A DNA stretch of 64,000 nt from CABMKH01 sp040797625. Its GTDB lineage: Bacteria > Bacillota > Clostridia > Tissierellales > Tissierellaceae. The notes beneath the pieces are model-generated. The model searched no databases, was not told where the DNA came from, and worked only from the letters and a program-made list of their open reading frames with translations. The DNA is taken from assembly GCA_052067355.1 (NCBI GenBank), contig JBQHQH010000006.1, positions 1 through 64,000 on the forward strand, given 5' to 3'. Shown here in pieces: positions 1 through 7,962 of the stretch (the stretch's first letter is position 1; every line of letters begins with the position of its first letter). The position numbers and the translations under genes are program-made.

Positions 1-318
1 ATCTTCTAACGTGTTTGTATCGTTTGATGCTTGTACTGCTAGTTCTCTCATTCTATTTAAGATTGCATGAGTTTCTGTCAATGCACCTTCTGCTGTTTGG
101 ATTAGAGAGATGCCGTCTTGAGCATTTCTAACTGATTGTTTAAGTCCACCTACTTGACCTCTCATCTTTTCGGAGATAGCTAATCCTGCTGCATCGTCTC
201 CTGCTCTGTTGATTCTAAGTCCTGATGATAATTTTTCCAATGATTTGCTCTTTGCACCATTTGCTGATGTCAATCTTGAGTATGTGTTCATTGCTGAAAT
301 ATTTTGATTAATTCTCAT
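1..318 (-). CDS. fliC: Flagellin, N-terminal part (cut by window edge)
   Basis: Main filament subunit, exported through the flagellar type III apparatus. The visible 106 codons begin MRINQNISAMNTYSRL and continue with LSSGLRINRAGDDAAGLAISEKMRGQ, the classic flagellin D0/D1 coiled-coil start. The C-terminal part lies beyond base 1. The ATG at 316-318 has a strong GGAGG Shine-Dalgarno site 8 nt upstream. The gene has its own SigD-type promoter and a structured leader with GGA sites, and it sits just downstream of fliW and csrA, the flagellin-homeostasis pair. Identity is certain; whether it is the major or one of several flagellins cannot be told here. Confidence 0.96.
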   Translation of the reverse strand, partial: MRINQNISAMNTYSRLTSANGAKSKSLEKLSSGLRINRAGDDAAGLAISEKMRGQVGGLKQSVRNAQDGISLIQTAEGALTETHAILNRMRELAVQASNDTNTLED

Positions 319-323
319 TTAAT

Positions 324-390
324 ATTCCTCCTTGAATTTTCTTTGGCTTCCTTGCCTTTTTTAAGAAGTATGGCCATTTCCTCTTCTTAA
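324..390 (-). promoter_or_regulatory. Flagellin mRNA leader with CsrA-type GGA sites
   Basis: The transcript would begin at about base 390 with a hairpin: TTAAGAAG (383-390) pairs with CTTCTTAA (361-368), and its 14-nt loop contains AGGA. A second AAGGA lies between GGC and GCC (345-356). A third, AAGGAGG, is the Shine-Dalgarno site itself (327-333). In Bacillus subtilis hag, CsrA binds one hairpin-loop GGA and one SD-overlapping GGA to block translation, and FliW counters it. The same arrangement with csrA and fliW next door suggests the same control. CsrA binding is inferred. Confidence 0.75.
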
Positions 391-395
391 TTATG

Positions 396-422
396 TTATC
401 GGACGATTATATTTTTGTTTAA
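396..422 (-). promoter_or_regulatory. SigD (sigma-28) promoter of flagellin
   Basis: On the minus strand TTAAA (418-422), a 15-nt spacer, then CCGATAA (396-402). This matches the flagellar sigma factor consensus (TAAA-N15-CCGATAT). It predicts a start point near base 390, directly at the leader hairpin. Confidence 0.85.
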
Positions 423-510
423 TGATTTAAAAGGCTTTTTTAGATATTTTATCTCAATTATAAATATCGGAATTTAGGGGAGGAAATAAAGCCGCTATGT
501 CGCTTGATCA

Positions 511-555
511 ATTCACAATTGAAAGAGGAGATCCCTCCGCTGCGGTCGGGATGAC
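511..555 (+). repeat. Composite dispersed repeat: heptamers plus 34-bp element
   Basis: Heptamer ATTCACA and a variant (511-524) run into a copy of the dispersed element (522-555, ending CGGTCGGGATGAC). It is intergenic, between flagellin and the coiled-coil gene. The 319-626 gap otherwise holds only the flagellin leader, its promoter and the terminator at 579-625. Confidence 0.7.
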
Positions 556-578
556 AAACATATTGGTAATCTACAACC

Positions 579-625
579 AAAAAGATGCTAATTTGAAAAT
601 GTGATTTTCAAATTAGCATCTTTTT
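579..625 (-). terminator. Intrinsic terminator after the csrA operon
   Basis: A 22-bp almost perfect stem (579-600 with 604-625, loop GTG), flanked by A and T runs, follows the stop codon of the coiled-coil gene at 627. It should end the flgM-to-csrA transcript and insulate flagellin. Confidence 0.9.
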
Positions 626-626
626 G

Positions 627-923
627 TTATCTAGCTAGCTTTAGCCTTGCTATATCGCTCCAATTATCAGCAGTAGCTATCTCTATTCTAGACATAGTTC
701 TCTTTATGCACTTAAGTTCTGACTCCATTTCACGTTTAAACTCCATTAAGTCAAATTTGGGTTCTATTACAGCATCTGATCTTTCACTAATCTCTCTTAT
801 TTCACGTTCCAAACTCTTCTGTCTTTCCTCTAATCTATTTTGTCCTTCTTCTAAACCCTTTTGTCCTAATTCTAAGTTGTCTAGTTTTTCAAGTACTAAT
901 CTTTGAAATTCTTCATTGGTCAT
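627..923 (-). CDS. Small coiled-coil protein, unknown function
   Basis: A 98-residue protein starting MTNEEFQRLVLEKLDNLELG, almost entirely charged heptad-like helix (GQKGLEEGQNRLEERQKSLEREI). It has no membrane segment or signal peptide. The ATG at 921-923 is chosen because GGAGGT lies 10 nt upstream; an in-frame TTG at 941 lacks a ribosome site. Similar short coiled-coil proteins beginning MTNEEFQ are common in Clostridia and have no assigned role. It is 65 nt downstream of csrA on the same strand and ahead of a strong terminator, so it may be the last gene of the flagellar transcript. Its link to motility is only positional. Confidence 0.75.
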   Translation of the reverse strand: MTNEEFQRLVLEKLDNLELGQKGLEEGQNRLEERQKSLEREIREISERSDAVIEPKFDLMEFKREMESELKCIKRTMSRIEIATADNWSDIARLKLAR

Positions 924-988
924 TTTAGAGACCACCTCCAACTTATCTATTAGGTATAATTATATATTATATATAGATAATATACAAA

Positions 989-1216
989 TTATTTTAATCT
1001 CTTCAATATATCTAATATCCTCAATCCCTCTCCTGATTCTAGGGATTTCTTGTTTTCTTGAATTACCTCATCATATACTTCTTTTCTAAGTATGGTAATA
1101 TCCTTTGGAGCTTCTATGCCTATCTTTACCTTTCCATCTTGAGTCTCTAGTATCCTTATCTCTATAGTATCATCTATTATGATGCTCTCGTTTATCTTCC
1201 TGTTTAATATTAGCAT
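989..1216 (-). CDS. csrA: Carbon storage regulator CsrA
   Basis: A 75-residue RNA-binding dimer that represses translation by covering GGA-containing leaders. It shows the family start MLILNRKINESIIIDDTIEIRIL and the core GKVKIGIEAPKDITILRKEVY. Length is typical of Firmicute CsrA. The start codon lies inside the end of fliW (7-nt overlap), so the two are translationally coupled. Its likely main target is the flagellin leader 600 bp downstream. FliW is its expected protein antagonist. Confidence 0.97.
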   Translation of the reverse strand: MLILNRKINESIIIDDTIEIRILETQDGKVKIGIEAPKDITILRKEVYDEVIQENKKSLESGEGLRILDILKRLK

Positions 1217-1656
1217 GACTCTTCACCTTCTGGAAAAAGCATATGTTTTGTAGTATATGGTGAATTATCCAATACAAACTGCTTGCCCTCTCTATTTCTC
1301 AAATTTATCACTATAGGTGCCAATAGATTGCAAGTGCTGGTTTGAAGAGAATCTCTCATGGTGACAATGCTATATATATGCATATTATTATCTCCATTTG
1401 GATCTATACCTATATTCCCCAATTTTTCATCTGATAGCTCGATATCATAATCGTTGAAGAAGTCCCAAGGGTTGATGAGTAAAAAAGATATATACTCGTT
1501 GTGAATATCTTGAAGAAATTTAAAATGATCATTACCTTGAATATTTAGTAATACGAATTCATTATGATCTGGAAACCCCAATAATCCCTTTGGAAAGGAG
1601 ATAATCTGATCTTCATTAATATCTATTTCACCTAAATATTTTGTTTGGATTTGCAT
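1210..1656 (-). CDS. fliW: Flagellar assembly factor FliW
   Basis: A 148-residue cytoplasmic protein that binds either flagellin or CsrA. Flagellin build-up displaces it onto CsrA and frees flagellin mRNA for translation. Family features are the GEIDINEDQIISFPKGLLGFPDH N-terminal region and a C-terminal half ending in the TSTCNLLAPIVINLRNREGKQFVLDNSPY block. The gene lies between flgL and csrA, the common Firmicute order. The flgL-fliW gap (1657-1758) carries a short GGAGAGC/GCTCTCC hairpin (1683-1699) and a degenerate repeat copy, so a separate promoter or processing site there is possible. Confidence 0.96.
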   Translation of the reverse strand: MQIQTKYLGEIDINEDQIISFPKGLLGFPDHNEFVLLNIQGNDHFKFLQDIHNEYISFLLINPWDFFNDYDIELSDEKLGNIGIDPNGDNNMHIYSIVTMRDSLQTSTCNLLAPIVINLRNREGKQFVLDNSPYTTKHMLFPEGEESC

Positions 1657-1711
1657 AGTAATTCATCCTTCTTATTAAATTAGGAGAGCGAAGCTCTCCC
1701 CTACTTTATCA

Positions 1712-1754
1712 ATTCACGATTCACAATTATTAAAGATGAGATCCCTCTACTGAC
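1712..1754 (+). repeat. Composite dispersed repeat, shortened copy
   Basis: Three heptamers ATTCACG, ATTCACA, ATTATTA (1712-1732) followed by an internally deleted copy of the dispersed element (AGATCCCTCTACTGAC). It lies between flgL and fliW inside the flagellar transcript, read antisense to it. Confidence 0.65.
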
Positions 1755-1758
1755 AATA

Positions 1759-2691
1759 TTATCTTAAATAATCTAAAATACTAGGTTGAAGTATTTTGGA
1801 ACCTATTGATAGAGATGCCTGATATACTGTAGTCATGACCATATATTCCATAAACTTCTCCGCTATATCAATATCCTCTTTCTCAGATAACACACTCTTT
1901 AGATTTAAATTTTCCGATTCATTTCTATCCTTAGCAGCATCTAACCTATTGTTAATCGCCCCTATTTGAGTACGAACCTTCACTACATTATCTGTATGAA
2001 ACTCAATATCAGCTAGATAGTCCTCTGAAAGATTCTTTAGATCATCTTCATCACCTCTATCTATAGCTGTAATTACCTTACCTAGCAATACCCCTAGTTC
2101 TTGATTATCAGCACTAGCTTTATCTGCATTGGTTATCTTGCTGCCATCAACTATTAGATCAATAGTCACTCCAGTAGCTATCTCTCTAGTTATATTTTCT
2201 TTAGCACCAGGCTTATCATTATAATTCAGCATACTTCCTGATGCATCTCCTACCTCAAATGGCCTAGTAGTAGTTTCCTGTCCTCCAAATATATACCTGC
2301 CGTCGAAGTTAGTATTCAACACATCTGCTAGATGCTCTACTTGCATCTGAACTTCGTCCTTTATAGCTCCCCTATCTGTCTCTGATAGTGAGCCATTTGA
2401 CGCATATATCATCAAGTCCTTGATTCTATGCAATACGTCAGTTGCGTCTCTCAAAGCTGAATCTTGAGTCTTTACCCATCCCAATGTATCGCTTATATTG
2501 GAATTATATTGCTCATTTTGCATTATATTGTTGTCCATTGACATGATCTTACCTACAAGTAGTGGATTGTCTGATGGTCTAGAGACTTCTTTTCCAGTTG
2601 ACAATTGATTTTGATATTTTTGCATCTGTTTTAAGTTTTTTGAAAGATTTCTAATAAAACTATTGTTCAATACATTATTTGTAATTCTCAT
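1759..2691 (-). CDS. flgL: Flagellar hook-associated protein 3 (FlgL)
   Basis: A hook-filament junction protein of 310 residues, a flagellin homologue. The N-terminus MRITNNVLNNSFIRNL with QNQLSTGKEVSRPSDNP and the C-terminal helix ending QPSILDYLR are typical of FlgL. It is exported by the flagellar system. It follows flgK by 3 nt, with the ribosome site (GGGGTGTAGG) inside the flgK end, so the two are co-translated. SigD-class expression is expected from the promoter ahead of flgM. Confidence 0.95.
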   Translation of the reverse strand: MRITNNVLNNSFIRNLSKNLKQMQKYQNQLSTGKEVSRPSDNPLLVGKIMSMDNNIMQNEQYNSNISDTLGWVKTQDSALRDATDVLHRIKDLMIYASNGSLSETDRGAIKDEVQMQVEHLADVLNTNFDGRYIFGGQETTTRPFEVGDASGSMLNYNDKPGAKENITREIATGVTIDLIVDGSKITNADKASADNQELGVLLGKVITAIDRGDEDDLKNLSEDYLADIEFHTDNVVKVRTQIGAINNRLDAAKDRNESENLNLKSVLSEKEDIDIAEKFMEYMVMTTVYQASLSIGSKILQPSILDYLR

Positions 2692-2694
2692 ATC

Positions 2695-4161
2695 CTACAC
2701 CCCTGTCCTATTTATCAAGGTATCTAACATTTCAGTCAAGACTGAGATGACCTTTGCATTTGCCTCATAGGCTTTTTGATATTTAATCAGATCTGTAACT
2801 TCCTCATTTACTGATACTCCAGAAGTAGACTCCCTGCGCATTTCTAATTGCGCCAATAGGACATCTTGGTTGTCCACCATGTCATCTGCGTGTTCCTTAG
2901 ATATACCTATGACAGTGACTATAGTTCCATAGGCACTTTCAATAGTTGATCCATTGGGATCACTTTCTATAGACATAGTATCTGGATCATATACATCAGA
3001 AAAGTCTGGATCATCAGTAAATACCCATTTTATATTTTTAAGTCTAGATATCGCCAAAGCTCTAGATCCATCTCCTTCTGGAGAATCTTGTTTCTTGCCT
3101 GCATTGACCTTGCCATGATTTTCTAATAGTTCACTATTTACCTTTATAGTACCTGCTCCAGCTTCTCCATCAAAGACAAAGAAATCTATCCAGCCCTCAT
3201 CTTCGGCGCCTTCTCTTCCATCTTTATGGACGGTATTTATAGCTGCCGCCATATTCTTTACAAATTTATCTAATTCAATTCTACTCTTCTTTATATCATC
3301 AACAGCTTCTATATTTCCCCTGATCTTCCCAGATACGATTGAATCAGTGATGTCAATATTATCATCTTTGTTATCTTCTTTTACTCCCTTTAAACTTATC
3401 TCCTGTCCATTGGCTACCATCTCATATTTGATGCCTTTTTCATTAGCTAGCACTTCATTTCCATCGATAGATAGAGTAGCTCTACCATATTTATCATATT
3501 CTACATCAAAGTTTGTAATGGAAGATAAGTCCTGAAGCAGCAAATCTCTTTGGTCCAATAGATCATTTGGTACATTTCCCTTTACTGCAATATTGAATAT
3601 CTGTTTATTTAGAGTATTCAGTTTATCTATAGTGGAATTAAAGTCCCAAGTATTCTTCTCTATCTGATCTATGGTCTCATTTTCTAGAGAATCTATCTGA
3701 TTTGCCATATGGTTCAATGTGTCAGCCAAAGTCTTGGATTTTTCTACTACTACAGTCTTAGAAGTAGGTATCTCTGGGTTTTTACTTAATTCTGTCCAAG
3801 CTGTAAACATTTCCCCTAAGTTGAAATTCAGTCCAGTTGTAGATGGTTCATTGAATATTATCTCCAACTGATCTATAACTTCAGATTTTGCTGTAAATCT
3901 TTCAAAAGTTCCATTTTCTTGTCTAATCTGCTTACTTACATAGTCATTTACTATTCTCACTACGCCTTCTATCTTGACTCCAGTACCTAGTTGTCCAACT
4001 CCCGGATAGTTAAATGATAGATCTGCCTTCATATCTACTCTCTGCCTAGAATATCCTCTTGTATTGGCATTTGAAATATTGTGTCCCGTAGTATGTAATG
4101 CTGTCTGTTGTGCCATCAAACCTTTGTTAGCTGTATTTAATGTACTAAATAGTCCTGACAT
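2695..4161 (-). CDS. flgK: Flagellar hook-associated protein 1 (FlgK)
   Basis: The first hook-filament junction protein, 488 residues. The N-terminal rod/hook signature MSGLFSTLNTANKGLMAQQTALHTTGHNISNANT and the C-terminal block ending YQKAYEANAKVISVLTEMLDTLINRTGV are diagnostic. The central region (about residues 200-420) is the variable domain. Its export chaperone FlgN is encoded directly upstream, 10 nt away. Confidence 0.97.
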   Translation of the reverse strand: MSGLFSTLNTANKGLMAQQTALHTTGHNISNANTRGYSRQRVDMKADLSFNYPGVGQLGTGVKIEGVVRIVNDYVSKQIRQENGTFERFTAKSEVIDQLEIIFNEPSTTGLNFNLGEMFTAWTELSKNPEIPTSKTVVVEKSKTLADTLNHMANQIDSLENETIDQIEKNTWDFNSTIDKLNTLNKQIFNIAVKGNVPNDLLDQRDLLLQDLSSITNFDVEYDKYGRATLSIDGNEVLANEKGIKYEMVANGQEISLKGVKEDNKDDNIDITDSIVSGKIRGNIEAVDDIKKSRIELDKFVKNMAAAINTVHKDGREGAEDEGWIDFFVFDGEAGAGTIKVNSELLENHGKVNAGKKQDSPEGDGSRALAISRLKNIKWVFTDDPDFSDVYDPDTMSIESDPNGSTIESAYGTIVTVIGISKEHADDMVDNQDVLLAQLEMRRESTSGVSVNEEVTDLIKYQKAYEANAKVISVLTEMLDTLINRTGV

Positions 4162-4171
4162 ATTTTCACCC

Positions 4172-4534
4172 CTATATAGATTGATCTATTAAATTTACTC
4201 TATTGTTATTTTCCATATTTCCTCTTGCTGAATAGGTATTGGCAAGTTTATTGGCATTCTTGGAGATGCTTTCTAGTACTGAATTTTGAAAACTCAATGC
4301 CTGCTTAGTTAGAAGAAGATTTAGCTCCTGTTTAGAGTTGATCTCCTCTATTAGCTTCATGGCTTCTTCATCGTTCTCCACATCTATACCTTTGAATCTA
4401 GATAGTCTATCTATATACTCATTCTTAGTAGCTACTATCTTGACAATCCTCTTCCCATCATCTTGAGTCAACGCCTTCTTTTCTTCATCTAGAAGTTTAA
4501 TTATTCCCTTTAGTTCTTTCAGTAGTTCTTCCAT
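4172..4534 (-). CDS. flgN: FlgN-type export chaperone
   Basis: A 120-residue mostly helical cytoplasmic protein (MEELLKELKGIIKLLDEEKKALTQDDGKRIVKIVATKNEYIDRL). Length, helical heptads and position between flgM and flgK fit the FlgN family, which escorts FlgK and FlgL to the export gate. The sequence family is weakly conserved, so the call leans on gene order. Its start overlaps the flgM stop by 1 nt. Confidence 0.88.
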   Translation of the reverse strand: MEELLKELKGIIKLLDEEKKALTQDDGKRIVKIVATKNEYIDRLSRFKGIDVENDEEAMKLIEEINSKQELNLLLTKQALSFQNSVLESISKNANKLANTYSARGNMENNNRVNLIDQSI

Positions 4535-4833
4535 TATCTATCAGATCCTTTCTGTAACTCTATGGTCTGCAAGATCTTATCTGCTATATCTTCAGAAGAT
4601 ACCTTGTATTTGCCCTCTAATATAGCCTGTCTTATCTTCTCTACCTTTGCACTATAGTTTACATCCTTGGATTTATCTATTTGGCGAACTAATTCCTTAG
4701 CTGATTTGGAAATCTGAATATCTGTGCTCTTATCCTTATCTATGTCAATATTTTTCTTTCTAGTCTCTTTGTTTTTATGGATAGATATATCCATATACTT
4801 TTCGTGTACTTTGTAGCCCTTATCTATCTTCAT
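4534..4833 (-). CDS. flgM: Anti-sigma-D factor FlgM
   Basis: A 99-residue protein holding SigD inactive until the hook is finished. The C-terminal half (DIQISKSAKELVRQIDKSKDV, KIRQAILEGKYKVSSEDIADKIL) is the conserved sigma-binding region; the N-terminal half is charged and probably disordered. It heads a SigD-dependent operon with flgN-flgK-flgL-fliW-csrA, giving negative feedback on its own promoter class. Confidence 0.93.
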   Translation of the reverse strand: MKIDKGYKVHEKYMDISIHKNKETRKKNIDIDKDKSTDIQISKSAKELVRQIDKSKDVNYSAKVEKIRQAILEGKYKVSSEDIADKILQTIELQKGSDR

Positions 4834-4864
4834 AATCTCTCTCCCTTTAGAAGCTTTGATAAAT

Positions 4865-4892
4865 ATATCGGAACATCACAATCTATTTTTAA
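4865..4892 (-). promoter_or_regulatory. SigD promoter of the flgM operon
   Basis: On the minus strand TTAAA (4888-4892), a 16-nt spacer, then CCGATAT (4865-4871), 31 nt upstream of the flgM start. One of three SigD-type sites in the window. Confidence 0.8.
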
Positions 4893-4982
4893 CTGTATTT
4901 ACGAACATTTTAAAAAATACCTCTAGCAATTACTTCCAATTTAGCCTTTTTCAATCTATTTCAAGTTTATAATAGATATCCA

Positions 4983-5050
4983 ACAGGAGATTCCCCCAGT
5001 GTGGTGGAAATGACAGTCATTTCGACCGAAGCGGAAAAATCTATTCCTTT
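4983..5050. repeat. Two dispersed elements, opposite orientations
   Basis: A forward copy (4983-5013, AGGAGATTCCCCC...GGAAATGAC) abuts an inverse copy (5013-5050, GTCATTTCGACCGAAG...). Head-to-head they could fold into a long hairpin between flgM and fliY. Confidence 0.6.
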
Positions 5051-5093
5051 AATCGTGAACTGCGCATTGTGATTTATATTCCATTAGATAAAA

Positions 5094-5125
5094 AAGTACT
5101 AAATTTACAAATAAATTTAGTACTT
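5094..5125 (-). terminator. Intrinsic terminator after fliY
   Basis: A 13-bp perfect stem (5094-5106 with 5113-5125, 6-nt loop), followed on the minus strand by six T. It overlaps the last codons of fliY and ends the large chemotaxis operon. Confidence 0.88.
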
Positions 5126-6170
5126 ATTTAAGATTTTGAACTCTTTGTTCTTTAGTCAATATATTTGTTATCCTTATTCCAAAGTTTTCATTGATTACTA
5201 CTACTTCACCTTGTGCAATTAATTTCCCATTTACATATATCTCTAAAGGCTCATCTGCCAATTTATTTAATTCAACAACAGAACCATTTGTAAAAGACAA
5301 TATCTCTTTAATGGTCTTTTTACTCTTCCCAAGGACTACGCTAAATTCCAAAGGTACATCCATTATTAGGTCCAAGTTTCTAGGTGTATTGCCATCTGAA
5401 CTACTAGGTGTCAGTGGCTGAAATACTGGTTTTTGGACTTCTACTTTTTTAACTGGTTCTTCTTTTATAGTTATTGGTGGTTCCTCTTCTTGGACTACTG
5501 GTTCAGGTTCTACTGTAGTTTCCATATCTCCAAGCATTATCTTGGTAATTTCCTCTACTGTCTCTCCTGTAAACACCTGCATTATTTCACTCTGTATCAA
5601 TCCTGACACAGTAAGATCAAAAGCTATCTTACAAATACGATCATCCAGATTGAACTTTCCAATATCTATATTGTCTTCGCTATCCCAGACCTCCACCTCT
5701 GGAGGTAATATATCTATCTGTTTACCTAGCATAGTAGCCATGGATGTAGAGGCTGATCCTATCATCTGATTCATCGCTTCTGCAACTGCACTTAGTTCTA
5801 AATCTGTAAAGGTATCATTTCCTCCTGTACCATCTCCACCCATCATAAGATCTGCAATGATAGTGGCATCCTTTACATCTACCATCAGTAAGTTTTGTCC
5901 TTTAAGACCTTCTTTGAACTCTATACCTGTGACAATCTTAGGTATACTGCATTCTTCTATGATCTGTCTAAAGGATACACAGGAAACCCTTGGAGTAGTT
6001 ATCATTACTTGTCTATTAAGGATAGAAGATAGGGTTGTAGCTGCTGTAGACATGGATATGTTGCCTACTTCCCCTACAATATCTTTTTCTGTTTCATTTA
6101 GATCCACTTCCACGGAGCTTCCTCCTACTAGTGCATCTACTTCTGCTTGAGATAAAAAGTTATCATTCAT
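5124..6170 (-). CDS. fliY: Flagellar switch protein FliY (CheY-P phosphatase + FliN domain)
   Basis: A 348-residue C-ring protein. Residues 1-17 (MNDNFLSQAEVDALVGG) form a CheY-P-binding peptide. A CheC-like domain follows with two complete phosphatase motifs: D30/E34/N37/P60 (GEVGN) and a second with SAVAEAMNQ. An acidic/Pro linker (about 215-255) leads to a C-terminal SpoA/FliN domain (LDLIMDVPLEFSVVLGKSKKTIKEIL). Both active sites look intact, so it should dephosphorylate CheY-P at the switch. Its ATG overlaps the fliM stop by 1 nt. Confidence 0.96.
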   Translation of the reverse strand: MNDNFLSQAEVDALVGGSSVEVDLNETEKDIVGEVGNISMSTAATTLSSILNRQVMITTPRVSCVSFRQIIEECSIPKIVTGIEFKEGLKGQNLLMVDVKDATIIADLMMGGDGTGGNDTFTDLELSAVAEAMNQMIGSASTSMATMLGKQIDILPPEVEVWDSEDNIDIGKFNLDDRICKIAFDLTVSGLIQSEIMQVFTGETVEEITKIMLGDMETTVEPEPVVQEEEPPITIKEEPVKKVEVQKPVFQPLTPSSSDGNTPRNLDLIMDVPLEFSVVLGKSKKTIKEILSFTNGSVVELNKLADEPLEIYVNGKLIAQGEVVVINENFGIRITNILTKEQRVQNLK

Positions 6171-7165
6171 TACTCAACATCCTCTTCTATGTATTGTAAT
6201 ACTTGAACCGCCAATTGACCATTGATCTGCCCCGGTTTTACTAGATAATGAAGTTGGTCTTCTACATACATCTTTAGCGGCTCTGTAATCTTCATATCTA
6301 ATTGGAGTATATCTCCTCTTTCTAACTGTAAAAAATCGTCTACTGTGATTATCGTCTCTCCTAAGCCTATTTTTAAATCCACTGTGGATGACATTATCCT
6401 CTCTGTTAGGATCTCCTTTTCACTTCCATCTGTTTCCTTTTCAAAGTCGAACCAATTCTTGAAACTTAGTTTATCTACGATATTCTCAAAAGACACAAAA
6501 GGTATACATATATTCATGAAGCTCTTCTGCTTTGAAACATCCATTGTAAAACTAATTAAGATTACCGGCTCATTAGGTGACATACTTTGAACTAGTTGAG
6601 GATTGGTCTCAAGAGTGTCAATTTCAGTCTCTACTTTCACTACTTCATTCCAAGCAGATTCAAAAGCCTTCAATATAATTTGGACAGTTTCCTCTAGGAT
6701 TCCCAACTCTATATCAGTAAAACCCTGTTTATCATCTATGTTTCGTATCTGTTGATTGTCAAGTCCTCCACATACTAGTTCTATGACCTGCATACAAAAT
6801 TGTGGATTTATCTCCAATAACTGAATACCACTTAAAGGCTTGGAATGGAATATACCCATCAATGTAGTCTTGGGAATGGAGTGAATAAATTCATCATAGC
6901 TAATCTGTTCTACAACTGCCAATTTGATATCTACATTGGCATGTATCTGTGATGACAAAAGATTGCCCGCTATCTTAGAAAAGTTTTCAAATATCATATA
7001 CAGAGTATTGATATATTCTTTTGAGAGTTTGATAGGCCTTCTAAAATCATAGGACCTTACCTTATCCTTTTCTTTACCATCTTGTAGCGAGTCAGTATCT
7101 AGTTCTCCAGTATTAAGTGCATTTAATAGTGAATCTATCTCTTGTTGTGTTAACACCTGTTTCAA
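6170..7165 (-). CDS. fliM: Flagellar motor switch protein FliM
   Basis: A 331-residue C-ring subunit. It has the N-terminal CheY-P-binding peptide (LTQQEIDSLLNAL), the middle CheC-like fold without catalytic residues (GNLLSSQIHANVDIKLAVVEQ) and a C-terminal SpoA domain (VDLKIGLGETIITVDDFLQLERGDI). The start is TTG at 7163-7165 with GAGG 7 nt upstream. It lies between cheW and fliY, all within a few nucleotides. Confidence 0.96.
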   Translation of the reverse strand: MKQVLTQQEIDSLLNALNTGELDTDSLQDGKEKDKVRSYDFRRPIKLSKEYINTLYMIFENFSKIAGNLLSSQIHANVDIKLAVVEQISYDEFIHSIPKTTLMGIFHSKPLSGIQLLEINPQFCMQVIELVCGGLDNQQIRNIDDKQGFTDIELGILEETVQIILKAFESAWNEVVKVETEIDTLETNPQLVQSMSPNEPVILISFTMDVSKQKSFMNICIPFVSFENIVDKLSFKNWFDFEKETDGSEKEILTERIMSSTVDLKIGLGETIITVDDFLQLERGDILQLDMKITEPLKMYVEDQLHYLVKPGQINGQLAVQVLQYIEEDVE

Positions 7166-7167
7166 AT

Positions 7168-7572
7168 CTATCCCTCATTTTTAGAAATCAACATATTTAT
7201 ATCTATGATATTTACAATTTCATCTTTAATCCTGATAATACCAATAATTCCATCAGCTGCTTCTTCACCAATCTTTTGAATATCTTCTTCTTCAATATCA
7301 ACTACTTCTACTACATCTTCTACTATTATCGCTACCTTTTCTTCTTCATTCTGAATTATAATGATATTATTATAACATGAGCTATCTTCTTGTTGCAAAA
7401 GCTTACATAAATTTATTAATGTAACTACATTTCCCCTTAGATTTACTAGACCTTCTACCCATGTAGGAGCATTTGGCACCTTTGTTATGCTTATGTTTTT
7501 GCTTATCTCTTCTACATTTTCAGTGCTTATGGCGTAATATTGGTCTCTCAATTTAAATATAATAATCTGCAT
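7168..7572 (-). CDS. cheW: Chemotaxis coupling protein CheW (copy 1)
   Basis: A 134-residue scaffold joining receptors to CheA. The CheW SH3-like fold is seen from MQIIIFKLRDQYYAIST through TWVEGLVNLRGNVVTLINLCKLL, the NLRG motif being diagnostic. I chose the ATG at 7570-7572 because GGAG lies 9 nt upstream; an ATG at 7587 overlaps the cheY stop but has no clear ribosome site. A second, divergent CheW is encoded at 12942. Confidence 0.94.
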   Translation of the reverse strand: MQIIIFKLRDQYYAISTENVEEISKNISITKVPNAPTWVEGLVNLRGNVVTLINLCKLLQQEDSSCYNNIIIIQNEEEKVAIIVEDVVEVVDIEEEDIQKIGEEAADGIIGIIRIKDEIVNIIDINMLISKNEG

Positions 7573-7586
7573 ATTTACCAACTCCA

Positions 7587-7949
7587 TTATAAACTGGCTT
7601 TATTCAAGGATTTAATAACCCTATCAGTATCGAAAGGCTTTACTATAAAGTCAATAGCCCCTGCCTGTATGGCATCCATAACCATGGATTGTTGTCCCAT
7701 GGCACTACACATAACTACTTTTGCATTGGGATCCATCTGTTTAATGGCCTTTAGTGCTGATACACCATCTATCTCTGGCATAGTAATATCCATGGTAACT
7801 AAATCTGGTTTTTCTGTTTTATACTTTTCAATGGCTTCCACTCCATTTTGGGCTTCTGCCACTACTTCATAACCATTTTTTTCTAATATGTCCTTTAACT
7901 TCATTCTCATAAAAACTGCATCATCTACAATTAAAACTCTCTTAGACAT
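7587..7949 (-). CDS. cheY: Chemotaxis response regulator CheY
   Basis: A stand-alone receiver domain of 120 residues, phosphorylated by CheA and binding FliM/FliY. It begins MSKRVLIVDDAVFMR (acidic pair), has the phospho-acceptor Asp in LVTMDITMPEIDG, Ser/Thr switch in VVMCSAMG and the Lys in FIVKPFD. The ATG at 7949 has AGGAGG 9 nt upstream, better than an upstream ATG at 7970. It lies between cheC and cheW. Confidence 0.97.
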   Translation of the reverse strand: MSKRVLIVDDAVFMRMKLKDILEKNGYEVVAEAQNGVEAIEKYKTEKPDLVTMDITMPEIDGVSALKAIKQMDPNAKVVMCSAMGQQSMVMDAIQAGAIDFIVKPFDTDRVIKSLNKASL

Positions 7950-7962
7950 CCTTGTTTTCCTC

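Noticed and set aside
601..906. Plus-strand open frame opposite the coiled-coil gene
   Set aside because: Leu/Ser-rich translation of the antisense strand of a highly charged coiled coil; starts inside the terminator hairpin.
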